From: Novosphingobium sp.
Lineage (GTDB): Bacteria > Pseudomonadota > Alphaproteobacteria > Sphingomonadales > Sphingomonadaceae
DNA: 64,000 bases
Reading direction: 5' to 3'
Assembly: GCA_017745295.1 (NCBI GenBank)
Contig: JAGHZR010000016.1
Span: 32,708-96,707 of the forward strand
Shown: piece by piece, positions 17,375 to 24,956 of the stretch
How positions within the stretch are numbered: the first letter of the stretch is position 1
How the letters are laid out: each line of letters starts with the position of its first letter
Translations under genes and position numbers: made by a program
Notes under the pieces: generated by a model
Seen by the model: only the letters and a program-made list of their open reading frames with translations
The model's database searches: none
Told to the model about the DNA's origin: nothing

Positions 17375-18381
17375 GCCGCCAATGCCAGCAGCGCATCGCG
17401 GCGCGCGAGCAGTTCCGCATGGGTCCCGGTCGCCTGCGCCCCCGCGACCGAGGCCAGCGCAAGCTCCAGCTTTTCGAGAGCCTGCACGCTCATCGCCGGA
17501 ACGCGGTTCGCAATGCCGACCATGTCATCCATCTTCGCCCAGCAATTGAGCGCAATGTCGCAGCCCGCCGCAATCGCGCGCTCGGCAAGCTCCGGCACGC
17601 TGCCGGACAGCGCCTGCATGTCGAGGTCGTCGCTCATCAGCAGGCCGGTGAAGCCGATGCGCTCGCGGATGATCTCGCGGATCACGAAAGGCGAAAGCGT
17701 CGCCGGATTCTCCGCATCCCACGCCGTGTAGCGGACATGCGCGGTCATAGCGAAAGGCACGTCCTTCAACGTGCGAAACGGCTCGATGTCGATGTCCAGC
17801 TCTTCCTCGCTCGCCTCGACCGTCGGCAGTTCCTTGTGACTGTCCGCCATCGCGCGGCCGTGGCCGGGGACGTGCTTCACGCAGCCGACGATCCCGGCCC
17901 GCGCCAGCCCCTGCAACGTCGCCCGGCCCAGCGCCGCGACGCGCATCGGGTCGCCGCCGAACGAGCGGTCTCCCACGATGTCGTGCGCGCCAGGATGGCG
18001 TATGTCGAGCGGCGGGTGCGCATCAGCAGTCACGCCCACTTCGGCAAGGTCCAGCCCGAGCGCCTCGGCATTGTCCCGCGCCGCCTCGATCGCGCTCGCC
18101 GGAGCGAGATCGTAGAGCCTGTCGAACGCCCCGCCCGGCGGATAGGCAGACCAGACCGGCGGCTTCATCCGCGCGACGCGGCCGCCTTCTTGGTCGATGG
18201 TGATGTAAAGCCGCTCGCGCCCGTGGATCGCCCGCAACTCATCGGTCAGCGCGCGAAGCTGCTCGCGGTCCTCCACATTGCGGCCGAACAGGATGTAGCC
18301 GACCGGATCGGCATCGCGGAAGAACGCGCGCTCGTCGGCGCTGAGGGTCAGCCCGGAAAGGCCGAAGATCGCGGGTGTCAT
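17371..18381 (-). CDS. nagZ: beta-N-acetylhexosaminidase NagZ
   Basis: A 336-residue cytosolic glycoside hydrolase family 3 enzyme that removes GlcNAc from anhydro-muropeptides in cell-wall recycling. It shows GYILFGRNV, TIDQEGGRVARM, the catalytic His/Asp loop KHVPGHGRAMADSHKELP and MSDDLDMQALSG containing the nucleophilic aspartate. The overlap with scpA implies co-translation. A family A repeat lies between it and the upstream SPOR gene. Confidence 0.96.
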   Translation of the reverse strand: MTPAIFGLSGLTLSADERAFFRDADPVGYILFGRNVEDREQLRALTDELRAIHGRERLYITIDQEGGRVARMKPPVWSAYPPGGAFDRLYDLAPASAIEAARDNAEALGLDLAEVGVTADAHPPLDIRHPGAHDIVGDRSFGGDPMRVAALGRATLQGLARAGIVGCVKHVPGHGRAMADSHKELPTVEASEEELDIDIEPFRTLKDVPFAMTAHVRYTAWDAENPATLSPFVIREIIRERIGFTGLLMSDDLDMQALSGSVPELAERAIAAGCDIALNCWAKMDDMVGIANRVPAMSVQALEKLELALASVAGAQATGTHAELLARRDALLALAA

Positions 18382-18453
18382 AAGTGCGGTTGGTCGCAGG
18401 ATTCTGCGGTTTTCGCAAGATTTCCAGGGGTGGGAAGTGTGGAAAGGAGAAGG

Positions 18454-18633
18454 GAGAAGTCCTGGGGGATGATCCCCCAGACCCTCGGAATTGGCGACCT
18501 CGCGCGCCGCCTAGCCGTTGTGCGCTCCTTGCGGCGCAGCCAATAAGTCTCCCGACGCTGCCATGGGCGCACGACGGATAGGATAGGCGTGACCTCGACA
18601 GTTTTGGGGGTGCAGGGGGGCTATGCTCCCCTG
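18454..18633 (+). repeat. dispersed repeat family A, copy 2 (long form)
   Basis: Long copy with the same order of blocks as copy 1, then CAATAAGTCTCCCGACGC, GTGACCTCGACAGTT and a terminal CAGGGG...CCCCTG hairpin. The last blocks are shared with the reverse-oriented copy at 46553. It interrupts the argS-SPOR-nagZ gene row. Confidence 0.85.
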
Positions 18634-18646
18634 CTTTTCCTTTAAC

Positions 18647-19444
18647 TTACTGCTTAACCTGACAACTCAATCCAGCCGACTTCATCCCGCTGCACAGCGC
18701 CCGCGCCGCCGCGAGATCGCCGGGCACGGCCTGGAGACGGTAGACCTTGCCGATATCCGCCTGTCCTTCGACGATGCGGTGGCTCACGCCGGACAGCCCA
18801 GGATACTGAACCTTCAGCGCGTTCCAGCCCGCTTCGGCGGTGGGCTTCGAGGTATAGGCGCCGACCTGCACGCCCACGCCGGTCACGACCGGCTCCGGCT
18901 TGGCGGAGGCACTCGGGGCCGAAGCACTGGCGGAGGGCGAAGGCTCGGGCGACGGCTGCGGCGCCGGGGCGCTGTCGGCCTCTCCCTGCCCGATCTGCGG
19001 CATGCGGGACTGGCCTTCGGCGACCGCGTAGCTGGTGTCGCCGGTGCCCGCCACGACATCGCCGCCGGGATTTTCCGGGCGCGTCTTGTAAGGTTCCTTG
19101 GGCGCCTCGATCACGCCGCCGCTGGCGACCAGCGGCTGGTCGGTCTTCTGGCGGGTGGCCCACCAGATGCCGCCGACGATCACGAGGATGGCGGCGACGG
19201 CAAGCCCGACGAGCAGCAGGGTCTGGCCGTTGCCGCCGCCCTGCTGGTCGTCGAACTCTTCGTCCTCGCCTTCGAGCCAGGGCAGGCGCACGTCCTCGTC
19301 ACCGAGTTCGAGTTTGCGGGGAGCCTGCTCCGCGCCCTCGAAACCGGAGGCGGAGCGCCCCGCGTTCAGGTCGTCATGGAAGGACCCGCTGCGGCTTTCG
19401 CCGTCCCGGTCCTCGCCTTCCTGATTCTGGCCCCAATTCGCCAT
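18647..19444 (-). CDS. SPOR domain-containing membrane protein
   Basis: A 265-residue protein with a cytoplasmic N-terminus (1-85), one membrane helix (TLLLVGLAVAAILVIVGGIWW), a Pro/Ser/Ala periplasmic linker and a C-terminal SPOR domain (~190-265) with VQVGAYTSKPTAEAGWNAL. SPOR domains bind denuded septal peptidoglycan. It follows argS with a 3-base gap, as in other sphingomonads. Confidence 0.9.
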   Translation of the reverse strand: MANWGQNQEGEDRDGESRSGSFHDDLNAGRSASGFEGAEQAPRKLELGDEDVRLPWLEGEDEEFDDQQGGGNGQTLLLVGLAVAAILVIVGGIWWATRQKTDQPLVASGGVIEAPKEPYKTRPENPGGDVVAGTGDTSYAVAEGQSRMPQIGQGEADSAPAPQPSPEPSPSASASAPSASAKPEPVVTGVGVQVGAYTSKPTAEAGWNALKVQYPGLSGVSHRIVEGQADIGKVYRLQAVPGDLAAARALCSGMKSAGLSCQVKQ

Positions 19445-19447
19445 GAC

Positions 19448-21196
19448 TTACATTTCCTCCACTGCCTCGACGCCGAGCAGCGCGAGGCCATTGCGGACAA
19501 GTTGCCCGATCTGCGCGGCCAGGAAAAGCCGTGCGCCGGTCAGGTTAGCGTCGGCAGCGTTAACGAAGCGCTTTTCGACGCGGTCGTTGCCGAGGTTCCA
19601 GTAGCCGTGGAAGGCCGCGGCGACATCGCCGAGGAAGAAGGCGATGCGGTGCGGCTCGCGTGCGGCGGCGGCGGCTTCGACGATGCGCGGGAACTGCGCG
19701 GCCAGCTTGACCAGTTCGAGTTCCTCTTCGCCCAGCAGTTCGAGGTGCTCGCCCGAGGGGGTGAAGCCGCCCTCGGCCAGGCCCTTTCGCAAGGTCGAGT
19801 GGACACGGGCATTGGCGTACTGCACGTAGAACACCGGGTTGTCCTTCGAGGCTTCGACCACCTTGGCGAAGTCGAAGTCCATCTGCGCTTCCGGCTTGCG
19901 GGTCAGCATGGTGAAGCGCACCACGTCCTTGCCCACTTCGGTGACGACTTCGGCGAGCGTGACGAAGTTGCCCGAACGCTTGGACATCTTCACCGGCTCG
20001 CCGTCGCGCAGCAGCTGGACCATCTGGACCAGCTTGATCTCGAACGGCGTGGGTTCGCCATCCGCACCCGTCATCGCGGCAACGGCGGCCTTGATGCGCT
20101 TGACGGTGCCCGCGTGGTCCGCGCCCCAGATGTCCACCAGCGCGTCGGCGCTCTGGGCCTTCTGGAAGTGGTAGGCGAGGTCGGCGCCGAAGTAGGTCCA
20201 GGTGCCGTCCGACTTCTTGATCGGGCGGTCCTGATCGTCGCCGAACTCGGTCGACTTGAACAGCGGCAGTTCCACCGCTTCCCAGTCTTCCAGCGTCTTG
20301 CCCTTGGGCGCTTCGAGCACGCCGTCATAGACGAGGCCCTTGGAACGCAGCCAGGCTTCGGCTTCGTCCGGCTTGCCCGAGGCCTGAAGCTCGGCTTCCG
20401 AGGAGAACAGGTCGTGGTGGATGCCGAGCAGGCCGAGGTCCTGCTTGATCATCACCAGCATCGCGGCGACGGCCTTTTCGCGGAACAGCGTCAGCCATTC
20501 CGATTCGGGCGCCGCGACGTACTTGTTGCCGAACTCGTCGGCGAGCTGCTGGCCGACCGGGATCAGGTAGTCGCCCGGATAGAGGCCCTCGGGGATCGAA
20601 CCGACCGCCTCGCCCAGCGCGTCGCGGTAGCGGACGTGGGCCGAGCGGGCGAGCACCTGCACCTGCGCACCGGCGTCGTTTACGTAATATTCCTTGATGA
20701 CCTTGTGGCCCGCGAACTCCAGCAGCGTCGCCAGCGCATCGCCGACGACGGCGCCGCGGCAGTGGCCCATGTGCATCGGGCCGGTCGGGTTGGCCGAGAC
20801 ATATTCGACGTTGACGGTGGTGCCGCCGCCCATCGCCGAGCGGCCATAGTTCGAGCCGAGCGCGCCGATCGCGCGCAGTTCGGCGATCCAGGTCGCGGCC
20901 GAGAGGCGCAAGTTGATGAAGCCCGGCCCGGCGATCTCGGCGGACGTCACCGCATCGAGCTTCGACAGCTCCGACACCAGCGCCTCGGCCAGATCGCGCG
21001 GCTTCATGCCTGCGGGCTTGGAGAGGACCATGGCCGCATTGGTCGAGAGGTCGCCGTGCGAGGGATCGCGTGGCGGCTCGACCGTGATCGCGCTTCGCTT
21101 CAACCCGCCGGGCAGCGTGCCCGCTGCTTCGAGCGCATCGAGCGCGGCGTTGAGGTGGCCTGCGAAGGCGGCGTAAAGGGTCTGGTTATCGCTCAT
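19448..21196 (-). CDS. argS: arginyl-tRNA synthetase
   Basis: A 582-residue class I aminoacyl-tRNA synthetase, normal length. The HIGH motif appears as PTGPMHMGHCRG (~residue 125) and KMSKS as VKMSKRSGN (~405). The C-terminal DALR domain ends in RLFLAAQIGQLVRNGLALLG. First gene of the minus-strand row with the SPOR gene. Its upstream region has repeated TGTCACCTT-type sequences. Confidence 0.98.
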   Translation of the reverse strand: MSDNQTLYAAFAGHLNAALDALEAAGTLPGGLKRSAITVEPPRDPSHGDLSTNAAMVLSKPAGMKPRDLAEALVSELSKLDAVTSAEIAGPGFINLRLSAATWIAELRAIGALGSNYGRSAMGGGTTVNVEYVSANPTGPMHMGHCRGAVVGDALATLLEFAGHKVIKEYYVNDAGAQVQVLARSAHVRYRDALGEAVGSIPEGLYPGDYLIPVGQQLADEFGNKYVAAPESEWLTLFREKAVAAMLVMIKQDLGLLGIHHDLFSSEAELQASGKPDEAEAWLRSKGLVYDGVLEAPKGKTLEDWEAVELPLFKSTEFGDDQDRPIKKSDGTWTYFGADLAYHFQKAQSADALVDIWGADHAGTVKRIKAAVAAMTGADGEPTPFEIKLVQMVQLLRDGEPVKMSKRSGNFVTLAEVVTEVGKDVVRFTMLTRKPEAQMDFDFAKVVEASKDNPVFYVQYANARVHSTLRKGLAEGGFTPSGEHLELLGEEELELVKLAAQFPRIVEAAAAAREPHRIAFFLGDVAAAFHGYWNLGNDRVEKRFVNAADANLTGARLFLAAQIGQLVRNGLALLGVEAVEEM

Positions 21197-21240
21197 GACG
21201 CGCGCGGATAGCGTAACTGCGGCGAAAGGGGAACAGGCTG

Positions 21241-21315
21241 CAAGGTGACAGCCCGGTTGACACGGTTGACACGGTCTAGGGGAAAACTGTCACCTTGTCC
21301 CGGAAGTGTCACCTT
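21241..21315. promoter_or_regulatory. repeat-containing region upstream of argS
   Basis: CAAGGTGACAG (21241-21251) and CTGTCACCTTG (21287-21297) form an 11-bp inverted repeat; a third TGTCACCTTA follows at about 21306, and GGTTGACAC occurs twice in tandem between them. Possible operator for argS or for the neighbouring HTH gene. Confidence 0.4.
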
Positions 21316-21554
21316 ATACCGCGCTGAAGCATCTCTGGGCGGATAGCCGCACGGCGCTGTGCCTCGTGCCAGACGGCGGCAAAACCCTCGCCCAGCCGCG
21401 CACGCAGGCGATAGGCGGACTGGCGACTCATCCCCACCTCCCGCGCCGCCGCCGCGACCGAGCGGCCCTCGTGGAGCAAGTCCAGAAAGGTAAGCGCCTT
21501 GGCCTTGGTCCAGCGGTAATGGGAATTGGGGCGGCGGGTGCGGGGCTGGGTCAT
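21309..21554 (-). CDS. small helix-turn-helix protein
   Basis: An 81-residue basic protein. The pattern AKALTFLDLLHEGRSVAAAAREVGMSRQSAYRLRARLG is a helix-turn-helix of the type found in LysR-like or resolvase-like DNA-binding domains, with no other domain. Start at the ATG at 21552-21554, before the TRRPNSHYRW region; no good ribosome-binding site is visible. Possibly a local regulator; target unknown. Confidence 0.65.
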   Translation of the reverse strand: MTQPRTRRPNSHYRWTKAKALTFLDLLHEGRSVAAAAREVGMSRQSAYRLRARLGEGFAAVWHEAQRRAAIRPEMLQRGIR

Positions 21555-21687
21555 GCCGCGCAAGGTATCGCGAGAGGGTGGTTGTAGGAAAATGGTTTGG
21601 CGGTGGGGTGTGGACTTTCGGGATGCGCCCGCATTGCGGACTTGCCGGTTCGTGGGCGCGATGGTCGAAACGGTCCGTGTCAGGCCT

Positions 21688-21870
21688 TCATATTCGATTG
21701 GCTTTCCGGCCAAGAATGATCGCGGCGAGGAGGTATCCGGCCAAAATGACACCTAAAGTGGCAAGGATTCGCCACGAGAGCCCGTAGCGATAAAATTCAA
21801 GAACCATAATAAATACGGGTCCGGCGAAAACGATCCCGAGCTTCACAATCTTCGATTTTTCGACGGTCAT
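21688..21870 (-). CDS. small two-helix membrane protein
   Basis: A 60-residue protein with two hydrophobic segments (VKLGIVFAGPVFIMVLEF and ILATLGVILAGYLLAAIIL) and a basic end. Base composition is visibly less GC-rich than the surroundings, and Ile/Lys codons are unusual for the window, suggesting recent acquisition. Weak ribosome-binding site. No function assigned. Confidence 0.45.
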   Translation of the reverse strand: MTVEKSKIVKLGIVFAGPVFIMVLEFYRYGLSWRILATLGVILAGYLLAAIILGRKANRI

Positions 21871-21949
21871 TAGACTTAGCCCCGTGGCAGAGGAATGAGG
21901 AATTCTAGCAATGCTTCGGTCCGCTAACCACCCAAAGTTGACCTCCCCA

Positions 21950-21977
21950 CCCGCTCAGGCTGAGCTTGTCGAAGCCC
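21950..21977 (-). repeat. family C repeat, left inverted copy flanking GIY-YIG gene
   Basis: CGCTCAGGCTGAGCTTGTCG-type repeat. It is the exact reverse complement of 22290-22317 over 28 bases. The GIY-YIG stop codon (21955-21957) lies inside it. Confidence 0.85.
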
Positions 21978-22263
21978 CTTGCGGCGTGGCGCTACGGGCC
22001 AGTTGACTGACCAGTGCCCAATCCCCGGCCATCATGGCTTCCTTCTTGGCACGGCTCCAGCCCTTGAGTTTGCGTTCTACTGCAAAGGCATCATCGCGGG
22101 TCTGGAAATCCTGTGCCCACAGGAAGACTACGGGCAGGCGTCGGGCCGTGTAACCTGGGAGCGCGCCACTCTGGTGCTGGGCGATACGGCGTTCGAGGTC
22201 ATCGGTATGGCCGACGTAATACGTTCCGTCGTGGCAACGCAGGATGTAAGTGTGGAATGCCAT
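21955..22263 (-). CDS. GIY-YIG nuclease family protein
   Basis: A 102-residue single-domain GIY-YIG endonuclease-like protein. The TYIL/YYVGHTDDLERRIAQH region is the GIY-YIG core (T-Y-I ... Y-V-G), with the later Arg and the Glu in AFAVERKLKGWSRAKKEAMMAGDW matching the metal-binding Glu of the family (UPF0213/YhbQ type). The last six codons and stop come from a 28-bp repeat whose inverted twin lies just upstream of the start, so the gene is boxed by inverted repeats. Such genes may act as REP-linked nucleases (inference). Confidence 0.85.
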   Translation of the reverse strand: MAFHTYILRCHDGTYYVGHTDDLERRIAQHQSGALPGYTARRLPVVFLWAQDFQTRDDAFAVERKLKGWSRAKKEAMMAGDWALVSQLARSATPQGASTSSA

Positions 22264-22289
22264 CGGGTTAAAAGTCTGGCGTTGCGGGC

Positions 22290-22317
22290 GGGCTTCGACA
22301 AGCTCAGCCTGAGCGGG
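22290..22317 (+). repeat. family C repeat, right inverted copy flanking GIY-YIG gene
   Basis: GCTTCGACAAGCTCAGCCTG-type repeat, the perfect 28-bp inverse of 21950-21977. It sits 26 bases upstream of the GIY-YIG start codon. Confidence 0.85.
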
Positions 22318-22371
22318 GTTGGGTTAAAACCCGGTAAGCTTGAACATAGGCTGCTTTTCCGAATTCACTGC

Positions 22372-22400
22372 CGTCACCCTGAACTCATTTCAGGATGACG
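22372..22400. repeat. family B hairpin (short form)
   Basis: CGTCACCCTGAA pairs with TTCAGGATGACG with one C-A mismatch and a tiny loop. Same family as 24820-24909 and 58300-58360. Confidence 0.7.
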
Positions 22401-22435
22401 AGGTGGGAGGCGACAGGTTGTTTCTCCGCAATTCC

Positions 22436-22520
22436 CGTCGTCCCCGCGAAGGCGGGGATCCCGCTTTTTCTATCTGGCCTCGCCGAGAAAAGCGGGGTCC
22501 CCGCCTTCGCGAGGACGACG
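22436..22520. repeat. family E inverted repeat
   Basis: 33-nt arms (22436-22468 and 22488-22520) beginning CGTCGTCCCCGCGAAGGCGG, with two mismatches and a 19-nt spacer. A common sphingomonad intergenic repeat type by recollection. Confidence 0.75.
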
Positions 22521-22637
22521 GTTTCCTCGTTCGGGGCCGGTGCAACCGTTGCGGCACTGACGGGTCCAGCCTCGGCCGAAGGCCTTTCTCATCCCACCCC
22601 GCAACAGCAGCGCGACGACGAAACGTCACGCAAGGCT

Positions 22638-22681
22638 GACATTCCGAGGGTCCGGGGGATCATCCCCCGGAAATCTTCTCT
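22638..22681 (-). repeat. dispersed repeat family A, copy 3 (partial, reversed)
   Basis: Reverse complement reads GAAGATTTCCGGGGGATGAT, then CCCCCGGACCCTCGGAATGT: only the core half of the family A element is present, just before miaB. Confidence 0.8.
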
Positions 22682-22747
22682 TCCTACTCCCTACTCCCCC
22701 ACCGACAACGCTTCAAAACCGCCCGAAATGCGTGTATCGGCGCCCCC

Positions 22748-24082
22748 ATGCCTTCCATCGAGATTCCCAGGACCTACCGGGTCAAGAGCTTCGGCTGCCA
22801 GATGAACGTCTATGACGGCGAGCGCATGGGCGAGTTGCTGGCCGAGCAGGGCATCACGGCCGCGCCGGAGGGTGAGGAGGCCGATCTGGTGGTGCTCAAC
22901 ACCTGCCATATCCGCGAAAAGGCAGCCGAGAAGGTCTATTCCGACATCGGCCGTCTGCGCCGGACGGACGGTTCCTCGCCGCTGATCGCGGTGGCGGGAT
23001 GCGTCGCCCAGGCCGAGGGCGACGAGATCATGAAGCGCTCGCCCGCGGTGAAGATGGTGGTCGGCCCGCAGGCCTATCACCGCCTGCCGGAGATGATCCG
23101 CGTCGCCGCAGAGGGCAAGCGCGTCACCGATACCGACATGCCCGCCGAGACCAAGTTCGGCGCCCTGCCCCGTCGCCGGCGCTCGGGTCCGACCGCGTTT
23201 CTCACCGTGCAGGAAGGCTGCGACAAGTTCTGCACCTATTGCGTCGTTCCTTATACGCGCGGCGCCGAGGTTTCGCGGCCCCATGCCGACCTGATCGACG
23301 AGGCGCTGCGGCTGGTCGATGCCGGGGCGCGGGAGATCACGCTGCTCGGGCAGAACGTCAACGCCTGGACGGGCGAGGATGCGAAGGGGCGCCAGGTCGG
23401 TCTCGACGGGCTGATCCGCGAACTCGCCGAAATCCCCGACCTGGTCCGCATCCGCTACACCACCAGCCACCCCAACGACTTCACCGGGGGCCTGATCGCC
23501 GCGCATGGCGAGGTGGCGAAGCTGATGCCGTTCCTCCACCTGCCGGTGCAGGCGGGCAGCGACCGGGTGCTGAAGGCGATGAACCGCAGCCATACCGCCG
23601 AGAGCTATCTGAAGGTGCTGGAAAAGGTGCGCGCGGCGCGGCCCGATATCGCGCTTTCGGGCGACTTCATCGTCGGCTTCCCCGGCGAGACCGATGCCGA
23701 GTTCGAGGAGACGCTCGCGCTGGTCGATGCGGTCGGCTACGCGCAGTGCTTCAGCTTCAAGTACAGCCCCCGCGCGGGCACCCCTGCCGCGACGATGACG
23801 GAGCAGGTGCCCGCCGAAGTGATGACCGAGCGGATCATGCGCCTGCAGGCCGCGCTGGGCCGCGACCAGACCGCCTTCAACGCGGCCTCGGTCGGCAAGA
23901 CCTGCGAGGTGCTGGTCGAGCGCAAGGGCAAGCTGCCCGGCCAGTGGCTGGGCAAGTCGCCGTGGCTGCAATCGGTCTATTTCGAGGGCGATGTGGCGGT
24001 GGGCGATCTGGTCCGGGTGGAGCTGGTGGACAGCGGCTACAACGCCGTTTCCGGCAGGCTTCTGGAGACCGTGGCCGCGTGA
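22748..24082 (+). CDS. miaB: tRNA-2-methylthio-N6-dimethylallyladenosine synthase MiaB
   Basis: A 444-residue radical-SAM methylthiotransferase that modifies A37 of tRNAs. The N-terminal UPF0004 domain carries cluster cysteines (FGCQMN, NTCHIRE, AGCVAQ). The radical-SAM CxxxCxxC is EGCDKFCTYC near residue 157, and a C-terminal TRAM domain ends the protein. ATG at 22748; ribosome-binding site weak. YgfZ (this window) is a known helper. The stop overlaps the hydrolase start. Confidence 0.97.
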   Translation: MPSIEIPRTYRVKSFGCQMNVYDGERMGELLAEQGITAAPEGEEADLVVLNTCHIREKAAEKVYSDIGRLRRTDGSSPLIAVAGCVAQAEGDEIMKRSPAVKMVVGPQAYHRLPEMIRVAAEGKRVTDTDMPAETKFGALPRRRRSGPTAFLTVQEGCDKFCTYCVVPYTRGAEVSRPHADLIDEALRLVDAGAREITLLGQNVNAWTGEDAKGRQVGLDGLIRELAEIPDLVRIRYTTSHPNDFTGGLIAAHGEVAKLMPFLHLPVQAGSDRVLKAMNRSHTAESYLKVLEKVRAARPDIALSGDFIVGFPGETDAEFEETLALVDAVGYAQCFSFKYSPRAGTPAATMTEQVPAEVMTERIMRLQAALGRDQTAFNAASVGKTCEVLVERKGKLPGQWLGKSPWLQSVYFEGDVAVGDLVRVELVDSGYNAVSGRLLETVAA

Positions 24083-24786
24083 CCGGGAGGCAGGCGCTGG
24101 TTCTGGTTCCGGGGCTGTCCTGCGACCGGCATGTCTGGCAGGCGCAGATCGCGGGGCTTGCCGACATCGCGGAGGTGACCGTCGGCGATACGCTCAAGGA
24201 CGATTCGATCGTGCTGATGGCCAGTCGCGTGCTGGACGCCGCGCCGGAGCGGTTCGCCATCGCCGGGTTCTCGATGGGCGGCTATGTCGCGATGGAAATC
24301 TGGCGCCGCGCGCCGGAACGGGTCACGCGGCTCGCCCTCGTCGATACCAATGCGCGCGCCGATAGCGAGGAACAGGCGGCGCTGCGCCGCGCCGCCATCG
24401 CCACGGCCCGCTCGCGCGGGTTCGAGCATGTGCTGCGCGGGTCGCTGCGCCAGTTGGTCGCGCCGGACTGTCCGGAGGCACTGTTCGAGGAGGTCGTGCA
24501 GATGGCCCTGCGCGTCGGTTTCGGGACGTACATGGACCAGCAGGCGGCGATCATCGACCGCGCGGATTCGCTGGAGACGCTGGGCACGGTAACGGTTCCG
24601 GCGATGGTCATGGTGGGCGCGGCGGACGCCCTCACCCCGCCGCGTCTGGCCGAGGAAATGGTCGGGGCGCTCAACCAGTCAACTTCTGGCGCGGTCTATG
24701 AGGTGATCGCGGATGCCGGGCACATGGCGCCGATGGAGCAGCCCGAAGCGGTCAATGCGGCGTTCCGGCGCTGGTTGACGGCTTAG
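24079..24786 (+). CDS. alpha/beta hydrolase
   Basis: A 235-residue alpha/beta-fold hydrolase. Oxyanion-hole region LVPGLSCDRHVW, nucleophile elbow GFSMGG (Ser65), an acid in VGAADALTPP and the catalytic His in DAGHMAPMEQP complete the triad. It begins with GTG in a 4-base overlap with the miaB stop (GTGA), so it is probably translationally coupled. Substrate unknown. Confidence 0.85.
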   Translation: MTGRQALVLVPGLSCDRHVWQAQIAGLADIAEVTVGDTLKDDSIVLMASRVLDAAPERFAIAGFSMGGYVAMEIWRRAPERVTRLALVDTNARADSEEQAALRRAAIATARSRGFEHVLRGSLRQLVAPDCPEALFEEVVQMALRVGFGTYMDQQAAIIDRADSLETLGTVTVPAMVMVGAADALTPPRLAEEMVGALNQSTSGAVYEVIADAGHMAPMEQPEAVNAAFRRWLTA

Positions 24787-24819
24787 GCGGCGAGAGCGAA
24801 CCTTTCACCCACACACTGC

Positions 24820-24909
24820 CGTCATCCTGAACTTGTTTCAGGATCCATTTCTGACCATCGACGGTGGGTCAATCGGCACGATGGATCCTGAAACAAGTTC
24901 AGGATGACG
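24820..24909. repeat. family B inverted repeat (long form)
   Basis: Perfect 29-nt arms (24820-24848, 24881-24909), starting CGTCATCCTGAACTTGTTTC, with a 32-nt spacer. Lies between the convergent hydrolase and lipoprotein genes and could fold into a long hairpin in either transcript. Confidence 0.85.
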
Positions 24910-24956
24910 ATGGTGATTGGGCAATGGTTGCGCGCGAAACGGGGTAAGAGCGGCCC

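Larger units (their letters stand above)
22264..22747. other. 484-base intergenic repeat cluster
   Basis: No gene. Holds, in order, the right family C repeat (22290-22317), a family B hairpin (22372-22400), a family E inverted repeat (22436-22520) and a partial family A repeat (22638-22681), then the miaB start. At least four unrelated short repeats are stacked here. Confidence 0.75.

Noticed and set aside
18623..21211. 862-codon plus-strand open frame
   Set aside because: It lies antisense to the SPOR and argS genes, whose motifs are clear; long antisense frames are common in such GC-rich DNA.
22264..22747. Possible CRISPR-like array
   Set aside because: The repeats belong to different families, are palindromic and irregularly spaced, with no cas genes.
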